Part shown: positions 1-6,315 of the stretch, piece after piece
Layout: the number at the start of each line of letters is the position of its first letter
Position numbering within the stretch: position 1 is the stretch's first letter
From: F1-60-MAGs149 sp032119475
GTDB lineage: Bacteria; Actinomycetota; Thermoleophilia; Gaiellales; F1-60-MAGs149
Assembly (NCBI GenBank): GCA_032119475.1
Contig: JAUMCA010000142.1
Span: 1-12,492 of the forward strand
DNA length: 12,492 nucleotides
Direction of reading: 5' to 3'
Notes under the pieces: generated by a model
Database searches by the model: none
Seen by the model: the letters and a program-made list of their open reading frames with translations, nothing else
What the model was told of the DNA's origin: nothing
Position numbers and translations under genes: made by a program

Positions 1-1
1 G

Positions 2-136
2 CGCACCGCGTTCGAGGAGGCGCCCGGCCGGACTCGCGATGCCCTCGGCGCGGAGGTGACCACCGTCGACGATACGCCGCCGCCCCCGGCCCCCGGTCCG
101 GGCGCGCGCGTTCGCTGGAGCCGGATGACGGGTTGA
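2..136 (+). CDS. 3' end of an unrecognised protein (partial)
   Basis: An open frame enters from the left edge and ends at TGA 134-136, giving the last 44 residues of a plus-strand protein. The tail contains a proline-rich stretch (TPPPPAPGPGARVRW) followed by SRMTG and the stop. Codon third positions are strongly G/C like the neighbours, which supports real coding. The piece is too short to assign a family; a Pro-rich tail of this type is compatible with a disordered C-terminus of a secreted, membrane or regulatory protein. The stop touches the stop of the convergent minus-strand gene at 137 with no bases between them, so no separate terminator fits here. Confidence 0.55.
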   Translation, partial: RTAFEEAPGRTRDALGAEVTTVDDTPPPPAPGPGARVRWSRMTG

Positions 137-1006
137 TCAGGCCTCGCGCATCGCCGCGCGCTGGCGCTCCATCAGCGAGCACCAATCCCACTGGGCCCCG
201 CCCATCGCTTCGACCTCGTCGAGCAGTCGCGCGATGATCGCCGTGACCGGCAGCTCGGCGTCCATGCGCTCGGCCTCGTCGAGGACGAGGCCCACGTCCT
301 TGCGCATCAGCGTCGTCGAGAAGCCGTAGTCGTACGAGGCGTCGATCATCAGCTCGGCGCGGTTCTCCATCATCCACGACGTCGACGACCCCGTCAGCAT
401 GACCGCGAGGACCTTGCGGGGGTCGAGGCCGGCGTGCTCGGCGAAGGCCAGCCCCTCGGCGAGCGCCTGGCCCGTGCCGATGACGCAGATCTGGTTCGCC
501 ATCTTGGTCAGCTGCCCGGCGCCGGGAGGGCCGATCAGGTCCGCCCGTGCGGCGTAGGCGGCCACGACGCCGGCTGCGATCTCCCAGGCGGCGGGCTCGC
601 CGCCCGCCATCACGGCGAGCCGTCCGTTCTCCGCGCCCACCGTGCCGCCGGAGACCGGGGCGTCGACGAAGTGGCACCCGATCGCCTCGGCCTCGGCGGC
701 GAGGACGCGCGCGATCTCGGCCGAGGTGGTGGAGTGGTCGATCCAGACGGCGCCGTCGGCCAGATGGCCCTGTGCGGCGTCCCACACCTCGCGCAGCTGC
801 GGATCGGCGGGCACGGACGAGCACACGACGGCGCAGCCCGCGACCGCCTCGGCGACGCTCGCCGCGGCCGTTCCCCGGCACTCGGCGGTCCAGCGCTCGG
901 CGAGGCCCGGTGCGACGTCGACGACGCTGAGCTCGTGGCCGGCCTCGGCGAGGTGCCGGGCGAGATGCCAGCCCATCCGGCCGAGGCCGATGAAGGCGAT
1001 CCTCAT
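137..1006 (-). CDS. NAD(P)-dependent oxidoreductase, 3-hydroxyisobutyrate dehydrogenase family
   Basis: This 289-residue protein is a full-length beta-hydroxyacid dehydrogenase (usual length 285-300), a cytosolic enzyme family that oxidises 3-hydroxy acids such as 3-hydroxyisobutyrate or tartronate semialdehyde reductase substrates. The N-terminal Rossmann motif is FIGLGRMG (residues 5-12). Asp30 at the end of the second strand suggests NAD rather than NADP. The substrate-binding signature DAPVSGGTVGAENG lies at 115-128. The catalytic lysine is K168 in GQLTKMANQ with N171 four residues on, and a second conserved lysine sits in RKDVGL (K236). The ATG at 1006 overlaps the stop of the upstream DUF1185 gene by four bases (ATGA), so the two are translationally coupled. 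The exact substrate cannot be read from sequence; family assignment is secure. Confidence 0.93.
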   Translation of the reverse strand: MRIAFIGLGRMGWHLARHLAEAGHELSVVDVAPGLAERWTAECRGTAAASVAEAVAGCAVVCSSVPADPQLREVWDAAQGHLADGAVWIDHSTTSAEIARVLAAEAEAIGCHFVDAPVSGGTVGAENGRLAVMAGGEPAAWEIAAGVVAAYAARADLIGPPGAGQLTKMANQICVIGTGQALAEGLAFAEHAGLDPRKVLAVMLTGSSTSWMMENRAELMIDASYDYGFSTTLMRKDVGLVLDEAERMDAELPVTAIIARLLDEVEAMGGAQWDWCSLMERQRAAMREA

Positions 1007-1590
1007 GCCGGGACCCCGGGGTTGCCGCGATCCTCGAGCGTGAAGCCCTTCGCGAGGCGCGCGTGCACCCGCGCCGAGGTGGCCATCGCCAGGATCAGCA
1101 CCATCTCGCCGGCGCGCGGCGCGTCGGGCACGCCGACCTCGATCGCGTCGTAGTGGCTCCCGACGTACGACCACTCGAGGTGGGTGAGGGGGATGTCGAT
1201 GCGCGCGCCGATCCCGCCGACCTTCTTCGTGGATGGCACGATCGACTGGCCCTTCCCGAGCGCGATGCGCATGCCGGAGCCGCCGGGGATGTGCCACATC
1301 GCGCCGTGCTCGATCTCGCCGCCGTCGCCGACGATGGCACCCTTGCCGTAGCCCTCGACCGCCGCCGCGTCGCCGCCGAGGTGCTGGATCAGGATCGTGC
1401 CGAGACGCTCGCCCAGCGCGCTCAGCTCGTCCATCGCCGGCTCGAGGTCCTCCACCCACGTACCGGCGTAGGGGTTCGTGACCACAGCCATGACCGCGCC
1501 CTTGCGGGCGGGCTCCGCCGGCGCGGGGCCGAAGTCGTGGTGGATCTCCTCCGTGACGGTGACGATCTTCCGGATCTCGAACAGCGCCAT
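1003..1590 (-). CDS. Amino acid synthesis family protein (DUF1185/AA_synth)
   Basis: This 195-residue protein matches, by recall, the AA_synth family (PF06684, DUF1185), whose biochemical role is not established despite the name. Recognisable blocks are the N-terminal IRKIVTVTEEI (6-16), the conserved VVTNPYAG segment (36-43), GKGAIVG (82-88), GAMWHIPGGSGMRIALG (96-112), the PSTKKVG block (119-125) and the C-terminal AGEMVLILAMATSARVHARLG-like region (159-180). The ATG at 1590 is chosen because AGGAGG (1595-1600) stands four bases upstream; the frame stays open to 1869 but with no comparable ribosome site and with sequence that overlaps the divergent gene. It is first in a two-gene operon with the hydroxyacid dehydrogenase and has a likely -10 box at 1617-1622. 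Confidence 0.85.
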   Translation of the reverse strand: MALFEIRKIVTVTEEIHHDFGPAPAEPARKGAVMAVVTNPYAGTWVEDLEPAMDELSALGERLGTILIQHLGGDAAAVEGYGKGAIVGDGGEIEHGAMWHIPGGSGMRIALGKGQSIVPSTKKVGGIGARIDIPLTHLEWSYVGSHYDAIEVGVPDAPRAGEMVLILAMATSARVHARLAKGFTLEDRGNPGVPA

Positions 1591-1594
1591 CGCG

Positions 1595-1600
1595 CCTCCT
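1595..1600 (-). promoter_or_regulatory. Ribosome binding site deciding the DUF1185 start
   Basis: On the minus strand AGGAGG lies four bases before ATG 1590, inside a longer GGAGAGGAGG purine run. It settles the start over the upstream in-frame codons of the same open frame. Confidence 0.8.
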
Positions 1601-1616
1601 CTCCTCGCTGGTCGGC

Positions 1617-1622
1617 AGTCTA
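1617..1622 (-). promoter_or_regulatory. Likely -10 box of the DUF1185/dehydrogenase operon
   Basis: The minus strand reads GTAGACT here, a TAnnnT box. Transcription would start near 1610, giving a leader of about 20 bases that carries the ribosome site. No good TTGACA-like -35 is visible. The same hexamer precedes the MMPL gene and the transaldolase gene, which strengthens the call. Confidence 0.5.
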
Positions 1623-1665
1623 CGGGCAACGGATCGGACGCTTCCGAACGCGCCGGGAGAGGGCA

Positions 1666-1671
1666 TAGACT
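1666..1671 (+). promoter_or_regulatory. Likely -10 box of the MMPL gene; leaderless start
   Basis: TAGACT ends seven bases before ATG 1679. A start site at the usual distance falls on or next to the A of the ATG, so the mRNA would be leaderless. This agrees with the lack of any Shine-Dalgarno sequence before that ATG. It lies back to back with the minus-strand box at 1617-1622. Confidence 0.5.
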
Positions 1672-1678
1672 CTCCGGC

Positions 1679-3790
1679 ATGGTCACGCGGATCGGCGCCG
1701 TCTGCGCGCGGCACAGGTGGATCGTGGTGATCGCGTGGATCCTCGCGCTGGCCGGGGTCGGCATCGGCGCCACGCTCGCCGGCGGGCACGCCAACGCGAA
1801 CCTCACCGTCCCCGGGTCCGAGGCGCAGACGGGAGCCGACCTCGCCAACCGCGCCTTCCCGGCGGGCAAGGGGCTGTCCGGTCAGGTCGTGATCTACGGC
1901 GAGGCGGGCGCGGTCGACCGCCCGGAGGCCAAGCGGGTCATCGAGCGCGCCGTCCGGGAGCTGAAGACGCTGCCCGCCATGGGGTCCGTGTCGAGCCCGT
2001 ACGCCCCGGGCGGCATGATCGCGAAGGATCGCTCGACCGCCGTCATCGGCATCACGTACGACCTCGGGATCGAGGAGGTGCGGCCGGAGACGTACGCGCA
2101 CCTGCGCGCCGCCATGCGCCCCGTGGCCGAGTCCGCGGGGCTGCGGGTCGCGTACAGCGGCACGCCGGCCACGGAGGAGGAGAGCCAGGCGACGGACATC
2201 TCGGAGGGCATCGGCCTGATCGCCGCGATGATCATCCTGATCGTCGCGTTCGGCACCGTGCTGGCGATGGTCTCGCCGCTGCTCAGCGCGCTCGCGGGGC
2301 TCACCGCGGGCCTGCTGGTCGTCCAGTGGCTGTCGGCCGCCGTGTCGATCTCGTCGATCGCGCCGATCCTCGCCACGATGATCGGCCTCGGAGTCGGCAT
2401 CGACTACGCCGTCTTCATCGTCAACCGACACCGCGAGAACCTGCGCCGCGGCATGGCGCCCGAGGAATCGATTCCCGTCGCCCTCGGCACGTCCGGTCGG
2501 GCCGTGCTGGTGGCGGGGCTGACCGTGGCCGTGGCGCTGCTCGGGCTCGCCGCCGCGCAGATCCCGCTTGTCACGATGCTGGGGGTCGCCGCGGCGATCG
2601 CGGTGCTCACGGCGATCCTGTCGGCCCTCACGCTCCAGCCGGCGCTGCTCGCGATCATGGGCACCCGTATCATCCGCAAGCGCGATCGCGAGCAGCCCAC
2701 CGCCGCTTCGGACGACGAGATCGCGGGTGGGCTGTGGGGTCGCTGGGCGCGGATCGTCGGCTCGCATCCGATCCCGTTCCTCGTCCTCGCGCTCGCGATC
2801 CTCGCCGTGCTGACGATCCCGCTGGCGCAGATCCAGCTCGGTCAGGTCGACGCCGGCTCGGATCCGCCCGGCTCCACGACGCGCGTGGCCTACGACCAGA
2901 TCGCGAAGGCGTTCGGCCCGGGCGTCAACGGCCCCGTCGAGGTCGTGCTGCACCCGTACGCCGACGCCAAGGGGGCCAAGGCGGTGGCCATCGCGCTCGG
3001 CCGCGACGCCGACGTGGCCGCTGTCGCGCCGCCGCTGATCAGCCCCAAGGAGCAGGTCACGCTGATCACGGTGACGCCGAAGTCGTCACCGACCTCCGAG
3101 GACACGCAGCAGCTCGTCGACCGCATTCCGGCCGACGTCCGCGCGGCTGCCGGCGACGACGTACGCGTCTACGCGACGGGCATCACCGCCGGCCTGCTCG
3201 GGCTGTCCGACCGCATCGGCGAGCGCCTGCCGATCTTCATCGGCGCGGTGATCCTCGTGTCGTTCCTGCTCCTGCTCGTGGAGTTCCGGTCGGTTCTCGT
3301 GCCGCTCAAGGCCGCGATCATGAACGTCCTGTCGATCGGGGCCGCCTACGGCGCCATCGTCGCGATCTTCCAGTGGGGATGGGGGGCGGGGCTGATCGGC
3401 GTGCCCGAGGCGGTCCAGATCGAGGCCTACGTGCCGATGATGATGTTCGCGATCCTCTTCGGATTGTCGATGGACTACGAGGTGTTCCTGATCAGCCGGA
3501 TCCGGGAGGAGCACCTGCGCGGCGCGACGACGCTGCGCAGCGTCGAGGTCGGCCTATCGCACACCGCGCGCGTGATCACCGCCGCGGCGCTGATCATGAT
3601 CACCGTGTTCCTGTCGTTCGTCCTGATGGACGACGTCGTGGTGAAGATGTTCGGCATCGGCCTCGCCACGGCCGTCCTCGTCGACGCCACCATCGTGCGC
3701 CTGATGCTCGTGCCGAGCACGATGGTCCTGCTCGGCGAGGCGAACTGGTGGCTGCCGAATTTCCTGCGGCGGGCGCTGCCGGGGTCGTGA
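1679..3790 (+). CDS. MMPL family (RND-type) membrane transporter
   Basis: This 703-residue protein belongs to the MMPL family of proton-driven RND exporters that move lipids or small hydrophobic molecules out of the inner membrane. Twelve membrane segments can be read: about 14-34, then an extracytoplasmic domain (about 36-170), five segments between 173 and 325, one at 365-385, a second extracytoplasmic domain (about 386-515), and five from 517 to 682. The two family Asp-Tyr pairs of the proton relay are present: GVGIDYAVF (D242-Y243) and LSMDYEVF (D599-Y600), each followed by an arginine-rich cytoplasmic loop. ATG 1679 is chosen because residues just after it give the typical short RHRWIVVIAW start and a -10 box lies at leaderless distance; the frame stays open 67 codons further upstream into the promoter region. 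The stop TGA lies inside the left arm of a long inverted repeat. Substrate unknown. Confidence 0.93.
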   Translation: MVTRIGAVCARHRWIVVIAWILALAGVGIGATLAGGHANANLTVPGSEAQTGADLANRAFPAGKGLSGQVVIYGEAGAVDRPEAKRVIERAVRELKTLPAMGSVSSPYAPGGMIAKDRSTAVIGITYDLGIEEVRPETYAHLRAAMRPVAESAGLRVAYSGTPATEEESQATDISEGIGLIAAMIILIVAFGTVLAMVSPLLSALAGLTAGLLVVQWLSAAVSISSIAPILATMIGLGVGIDYAVFIVNRHRENLRRGMAPEESIPVALGTSGRAVLVAGLTVAVALLGLAAAQIPLVTMLGVAAAIAVLTAILSALTLQPALLAIMGTRIIRKRDREQPTAASDDEIAGGLWGRWARIVGSHPIPFLVLALAILAVLTIPLAQIQLGQVDAGSDPPGSTTRVAYDQIAKAFGPGVNGPVEVVLHPYADAKGAKAVAIALGRDADVAAVAPPLISPKEQVTLITVTPKSSPTSEDTQQLVDRIPADVRAAAGDDVRVYATGITAGLLGLSDRIGERLPIFIGAVILVSFLLLLVEFRSVLVPLKAAIMNVLSIGAAYGAIVAIFQWGWGAGLIGVPEAVQIEAYVPMMMFAILFGLSMDYEVFLISRIREEHLRGATTLRSVEVGLSHTARVITAAALIMITVFLSFVLMDDVVVKMFGIGLATAVLVDATIVRLMLVPSTMVLLGEANWWLPNFLRRALPGS

Positions 3791-3922
3791 GGCTCGGAGG
3801 GGTGTCGCGAAGGGGTCAGACCGAAATGCGACACGCACAGCCGATTACGAAACCACGGGCCCGGACGCGTGTCGCATTTCGGTCTGACCCCTTCGCGACA
3901 CCCCTCCGAGCCTCACGACCCC
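3781..3922. repeat. Perfect 56-bp inverted repeat with 30-base loop
   Basis: The left arm (3781-3836) and right arm (3867-3922) are exact reverse complements over 56 bases; the loop is 3837-3866. Each arm holds its own nested inverted pair, GTGTCGC and GCGACAC (3802-3808 with 3828-3834; 3869-3875 with 3895-3901), so a cruciform or a double hairpin is possible. The repeat fills the junction between the convergent MMPL and transaldolase genes: the MMPL stop (3788-3790) is inside the left arm and the transaldolase stop (3927) is four bases beyond the right arm. There is no T-tract, so it is not a canonical intrinsic terminator, although it may block transcription from both sides. It could equally be a small non-autonomous palindromic element; no transposase is nearby. 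Confidence 0.95.
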
Positions 3923-3926
3923 CGCA

Positions 3927-5018
3927 TCACCCGTTGATGCGCCGGTGCTGCTCCGCGATCGCCTCGAGCATGCCGTCGTAGGCGTCGGCGAACTGCTTGA
4001 CGCCCTCGTCCTCGAGCTGCGTCGTGACCGCGGCGAAGTCGACGCCGGCGTCGGCGATGCCCTGCATCACGGCGCGCGCCTCGTCGAGGCCCTCGCGGAT
4101 CGTGTCGCCGGGGGTGCCGTCGGTGCGGAAGGCGTCGAGCGTCGCGTCGGGGACGGTGTTGACCGTGTCCGGGCCGATCAGCGGATCGACGTACATCGTC
4201 GGCGAGTAGTCCGGGTTCTTCGTGCTCGTCGACGCCCACAGCGGGCGCTGGCGGTGCGCACCCGCCGCCTCGAGGGGCTGCCACGCGTCGCCGCCGAAGA
4301 CGGCCTCGTAGACGTCGGCGTACGCGATCTTGGCGTTCGCGACCGCGGCCTTCCCGCGCAGGGCGGAGTCCTCGGGCAGCGCGGCGTCGACCTTCGTGTC
4401 GATCCGGGAGACGAAGAAGGACGCGACCGAGCGGATGTCGCCGAGCGGGTGCCCGGCGGCGTGGCGCTCGGCCATGCCCGCGACGTACGCCTCGGCGATC
4501 GCGCGGTACCGCTCGACGGAGAAGAGCAGCGTCACGTTGATCGAGATGCCGGCCGCCGTCAGCTCGCGGAACGACGCGATGCCGGCCTCCGTGCCCGGGA
4601 CCTTGACCATCACGTTCGGACGGTCGACGCGATCGTGCAGCGCCTTCGCCCGCGCCACGGTACCGGGCGCGTCGAAGGCGAGATCGGCCTCGACCTCGAT
4701 CGAGATGTAGCCGTCCGCGCCGCCCGTGCGGTCCCAGACGGGCCGCATGACGTCGCACGCCTGCTGGATGTCCTCGATCCACAGCGGCTCGAAGATGTCG
4801 GCCGGGGTGGCGGAGGCGGGGAAGGCCCCGATCGCGTCGTCGTAGAGGCCGGACTCCATCACGGCCTTCGCGAAGATCGAGGGATTCGAGGTCCCGCCGG
4901 TGACGCCATCCTCCGCCATGATCCGCGCGAGCAGGCCCGATTCCACGGCCGGACGGGCGACGTTGTCGTACCAGACGCTCTGTCCGTACCTGCCGACTTC
5001 CAGCCACTTGCTCGCCAC
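3927..5018 (-). CDS. tal: Transaldolase
   Basis: This 363-residue cytosolic enzyme transfers a three-carbon dihydroxyacetone unit between sedoheptulose 7-phosphate and glyceraldehyde 3-phosphate in the non-oxidative pentose phosphate pathway. Its length fits the longer actinobacterial/cyanobacterial transaldolases. Motifs in order: TGGTSNPSIFAKAV (40-53), SIEVEADLAFD (106-116), VMVKVPGTEAG (136-146) with the probable Schiff-base lysine K139, NVTLLFSVERY (161-171), FFVSRIDTKVD (201-211), and the C-terminal RPLWASTSTKNPDYS (258-272) that places this in the long subgroup. The start is GTG 5018, preceded three bases away by GGAGGA, with a TAGACT box at 5046-5051. It stands alone, not in an operon with transketolase or other pentose phosphate genes in this window. 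Confidence 0.96.
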   Translation of the reverse strand: MASKWLEVGRYGQSVWYDNVARPAVESGLLARIMAEDGVTGGTSNPSIFAKAVMESGLYDDAIGAFPASATPADIFEPLWIEDIQQACDVMRPVWDRTGGADGYISIEVEADLAFDAPGTVARAKALHDRVDRPNVMVKVPGTEAGIASFRELTAAGISINVTLLFSVERYRAIAEAYVAGMAERHAAGHPLGDIRSVASFFVSRIDTKVDAALPEDSALRGKAAVANAKIAYADVYEAVFGGDAWQPLEAAGAHRQRPLWASTSTKNPDYSPTMYVDPLIGPDTVNTVPDATLDAFRTDGTPGDTIREGLDEARAVMQGIADAGVDFAAVTTQLEDEGVKQFADAYDGMLEAIAEQHRRING

Positions 5019-5044
5019 GGTTCCTCCGCTGTCGCCTTTGGCCG

Positions 5045-5051
5045 TAGTCTA
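5045..5051. promoter_or_regulatory. Palindromic -10 box serving both divergent genes
   Basis: The nine bases GTAGTCTAC (5044-5052) give TAGTCT on the plus strand (5045-5050) and TAGACT on the minus strand (5046-5051). On the plus side the box ends nine bases before GTG 5060, which predicts a leaderless mRNA. On the minus side it lies 27 bases before GTG 5018, leaving a leader of about 20 bases with a good ribosome site. Because the two boxes physically overlap, polymerase could occupy only one direction at a time. Confidence 0.5.
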
Positions 5052-5059
5052 CGCGGCAC

Positions 5060-5374
5060 GTGGAAGACGCTCCCCGCTCGAGCCGCCAGCCGCTGGCGTA
5101 CGTCGACGTCGCCGAGGCGCTGTGCGCCCGCCCGCACTGGGCGCTGGTGGACAGGCGCCTCGTGCGCACGGCCGACTGCGGCGATTGGGACGCGGCGTAC
5201 GCGGCGGTCCGGCGCATCGCCGCCGAGGCCGAGCGCCTCGACCACCATCCCGACTGGTCGCAGCAGGGCGGCGTGCTGCGCATCGCGATCCGCACGCACC
5301 GGCCGGCCGGTATCTCCGCCCTCGACCTGGCGCTCGCCGACGCCGTCGACGTGATCCTGGGGGACGACGGGTGA
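5060..5374 (+). CDS. 4a-hydroxytetrahydrobiopterin (pterin-4a-carbinolamine) dehydratase-like protein
   Basis: This 104-residue protein fits the PCD/DCoH family, which dehydrates pterin-4a-carbinolamine during recycling of the tetrahydropterin cofactor of aromatic amino acid hydroxylases. The signature HHPDW is at 62-66 after a helix ending AEAERL, and the third active-site histidine is H80 in RTHRPAGIS. The usual form of that last motif is THD.GG(L/V)T, so the aspartate is replaced by arginine and one glycine by alanine; the three histidines remain. The final helix (SALDLALADAVD, 86-97) is typical. The start is GTG 5060, with no ribosome site but a -10 box at leaderless distance; a further-upstream start would run into the promoter. 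It overlaps the next gene by four bases (GTGA). No pterin-dependent hydroxylase is visible here, so its physiological partner is unknown. Confidence 0.8.
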   Translation: MEDAPRSSRQPLAYVDVAEALCARPHWALVDRRLVRTADCGDWDAAYAAVRRIAAEAERLDHHPDWSQQGGVLRIAIRTHRPAGISALDLALADAVDVILGDDG

Positions 5375-6315
5375 GCCGCGTGGTGATCCTCGATCCGCTG
5401 TGGCCGCTCGACCGCACCGCCGGCGCGCTGGACGGGCTCGAGATCGGTCTCGAAGTCGCCGACCGCGCCGCCGGCGAGGATGTCGTGGCGGTGCTGGTGG
5501 CGCCGGAGCAGACGATCGGCGCCGACCTCCTCGACGCCTGCCCGCACCTGCGCATGGCCGGCACGTGCTCGACCGGCTACGACAACCTCGACGTCGACGC
5601 GCTGACCGCCGCCGGCGTCCGCTGCGTGCACGTGGGCGGCTACTGCGACGAGGAGGTCGCCGACCACACCATCGCGCTCGCGATGGCGCTCCTGCGCGCG
5701 GTGCCGCAGCTCGACGCGCACGTCCGCGAGGGCGGCTGGTGGCCGTTCCCGCGGGCGCCGCGGCGGATCGCCGGCAGCCTGCTCGGCGTGATCGGGTTCG
5801 GCCGGATCGGTCGGCTGGTCGCCGCGCGCGGCCTCGCCGTCGGCCTGCGCGTGTGCGCCACCGACGCGCATGTCGATCCGGCGGCCATCGCCGCCGCGGG
5901 CGTGGAGCCGGTCGCGCTCGACGCGCTGCTCGCCACCAGCGATGTCGTGACGCTGCACGCGCCGCTCCTGCCCGAGACGCAGCACCTGATCGACGCGGCG
6001 GCGCTCGCCCGCATGCGCGACGACGCGTACCTCGTCAACTGCGCCCGTGCCGGGCTCGTCGACCACGCGGCGCTGGGCGCCGCCCTGCGCGACGGGGTCA
6101 TCGCGGGCGCGGCACTGGATGTGTTCCCCGTCGAGCCGCCGCCGGCGGACGAGCCCGCGCGCACGTGGCCGAACGCCGTCCTGCAGCCGCACGCGGCGTG
6201 GTACTCGCCCGAGGCGCACTTCGCGCCGTACACGCGCCTGATCGAGGACGTCGCCCGCCTGCTGCGCGGCGAGGAGCCGATCGGCCTGATCCGACGACCG
6301 GAGGCACCCCGATGA
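5371..6315 (+). CDS. D-2-hydroxyacid dehydrogenase, CtBP-like (first of tandem pair)
   Basis: This 314-residue protein is a D-isomer-specific 2-hydroxyacid dehydrogenase, a cytosolic enzyme interconverting 2-keto and D-2-hydroxy acids. The NAD-binding glycines are in VIGFGRIG (G142, G144, G147), and D165 at the end of the next strand points to NAD. The catalytic trio is R226 (NCARAGLVD), E255 (FPVEPP) and H274 (QPHAAWYS). The CSTGYDNLD block (67-75), the YCDEEVADHTIAL block (91-103) and the aromatic AWYS after the catalytic histidine resemble the CtBP-like branch rather than phosphoglycerate dehydrogenase, and there is no ACT domain. The start is GTG 5371, overlapping the dehydratase stop by four bases; this gives the family-typical N-terminus at the first beta strand. 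The true substrate is not readable. Confidence 0.93.
   Translation: MSRVVILDPLWPLDRTAGALDGLEIGLEVADRAAGEDVVAVLVAPEQTIGADLLDACPHLRMAGTCSTGYDNLDVDALTAAGVRCVHVGGYCDEEVADHTIALAMALLRAVPQLDAHVREGGWWPFPRAPRRIAGSLLGVIGFGRIGRLVAARGLAVGLRVCATDAHVDPAAIAAAGVEPVALDALLATSDVVTLHAPLLPETQHLIDAAALARMRDDAYLVNCARAGLVDHAALGAALRDGVIAGAALDVFPVEPPPADEPARTWPNAVLQPHAAWYSPEAHFAPYTRLIEDVARLLRGEEPIGLIRRPEAPR

Noticed and set aside
1478..1678. Upstream extension of the MMPL gene by 67 codons
   Set aside because: The extension overlaps the start of the divergent DUF1185 gene and both promoter boxes, and lacks similarity to the usual MMPL N-terminus.
3781..3922. Inverted repeat as terminal repeats of an insertion sequence
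   Set aside because: Only 30 bases separate the arms, no transposase is present and no flanking target duplication is visible; a small non-autonomous element remains possible.
1717..3981. Long plus-strand frame across the MMPL gene in another phase
   Set aside because: Its translation is Arg/Gly/Ala/Pro-rich low-complexity sequence without membrane segments or motifs, typical of a shadow frame in GC-rich DNA.
3913..6219. Long minus-strand frame spanning transaldolase and the first dehydrogenase
   Set aside because: It runs antisense to two well-supported genes, crosses the divergent promoter region, and encodes repetitive Arg-rich sequence.
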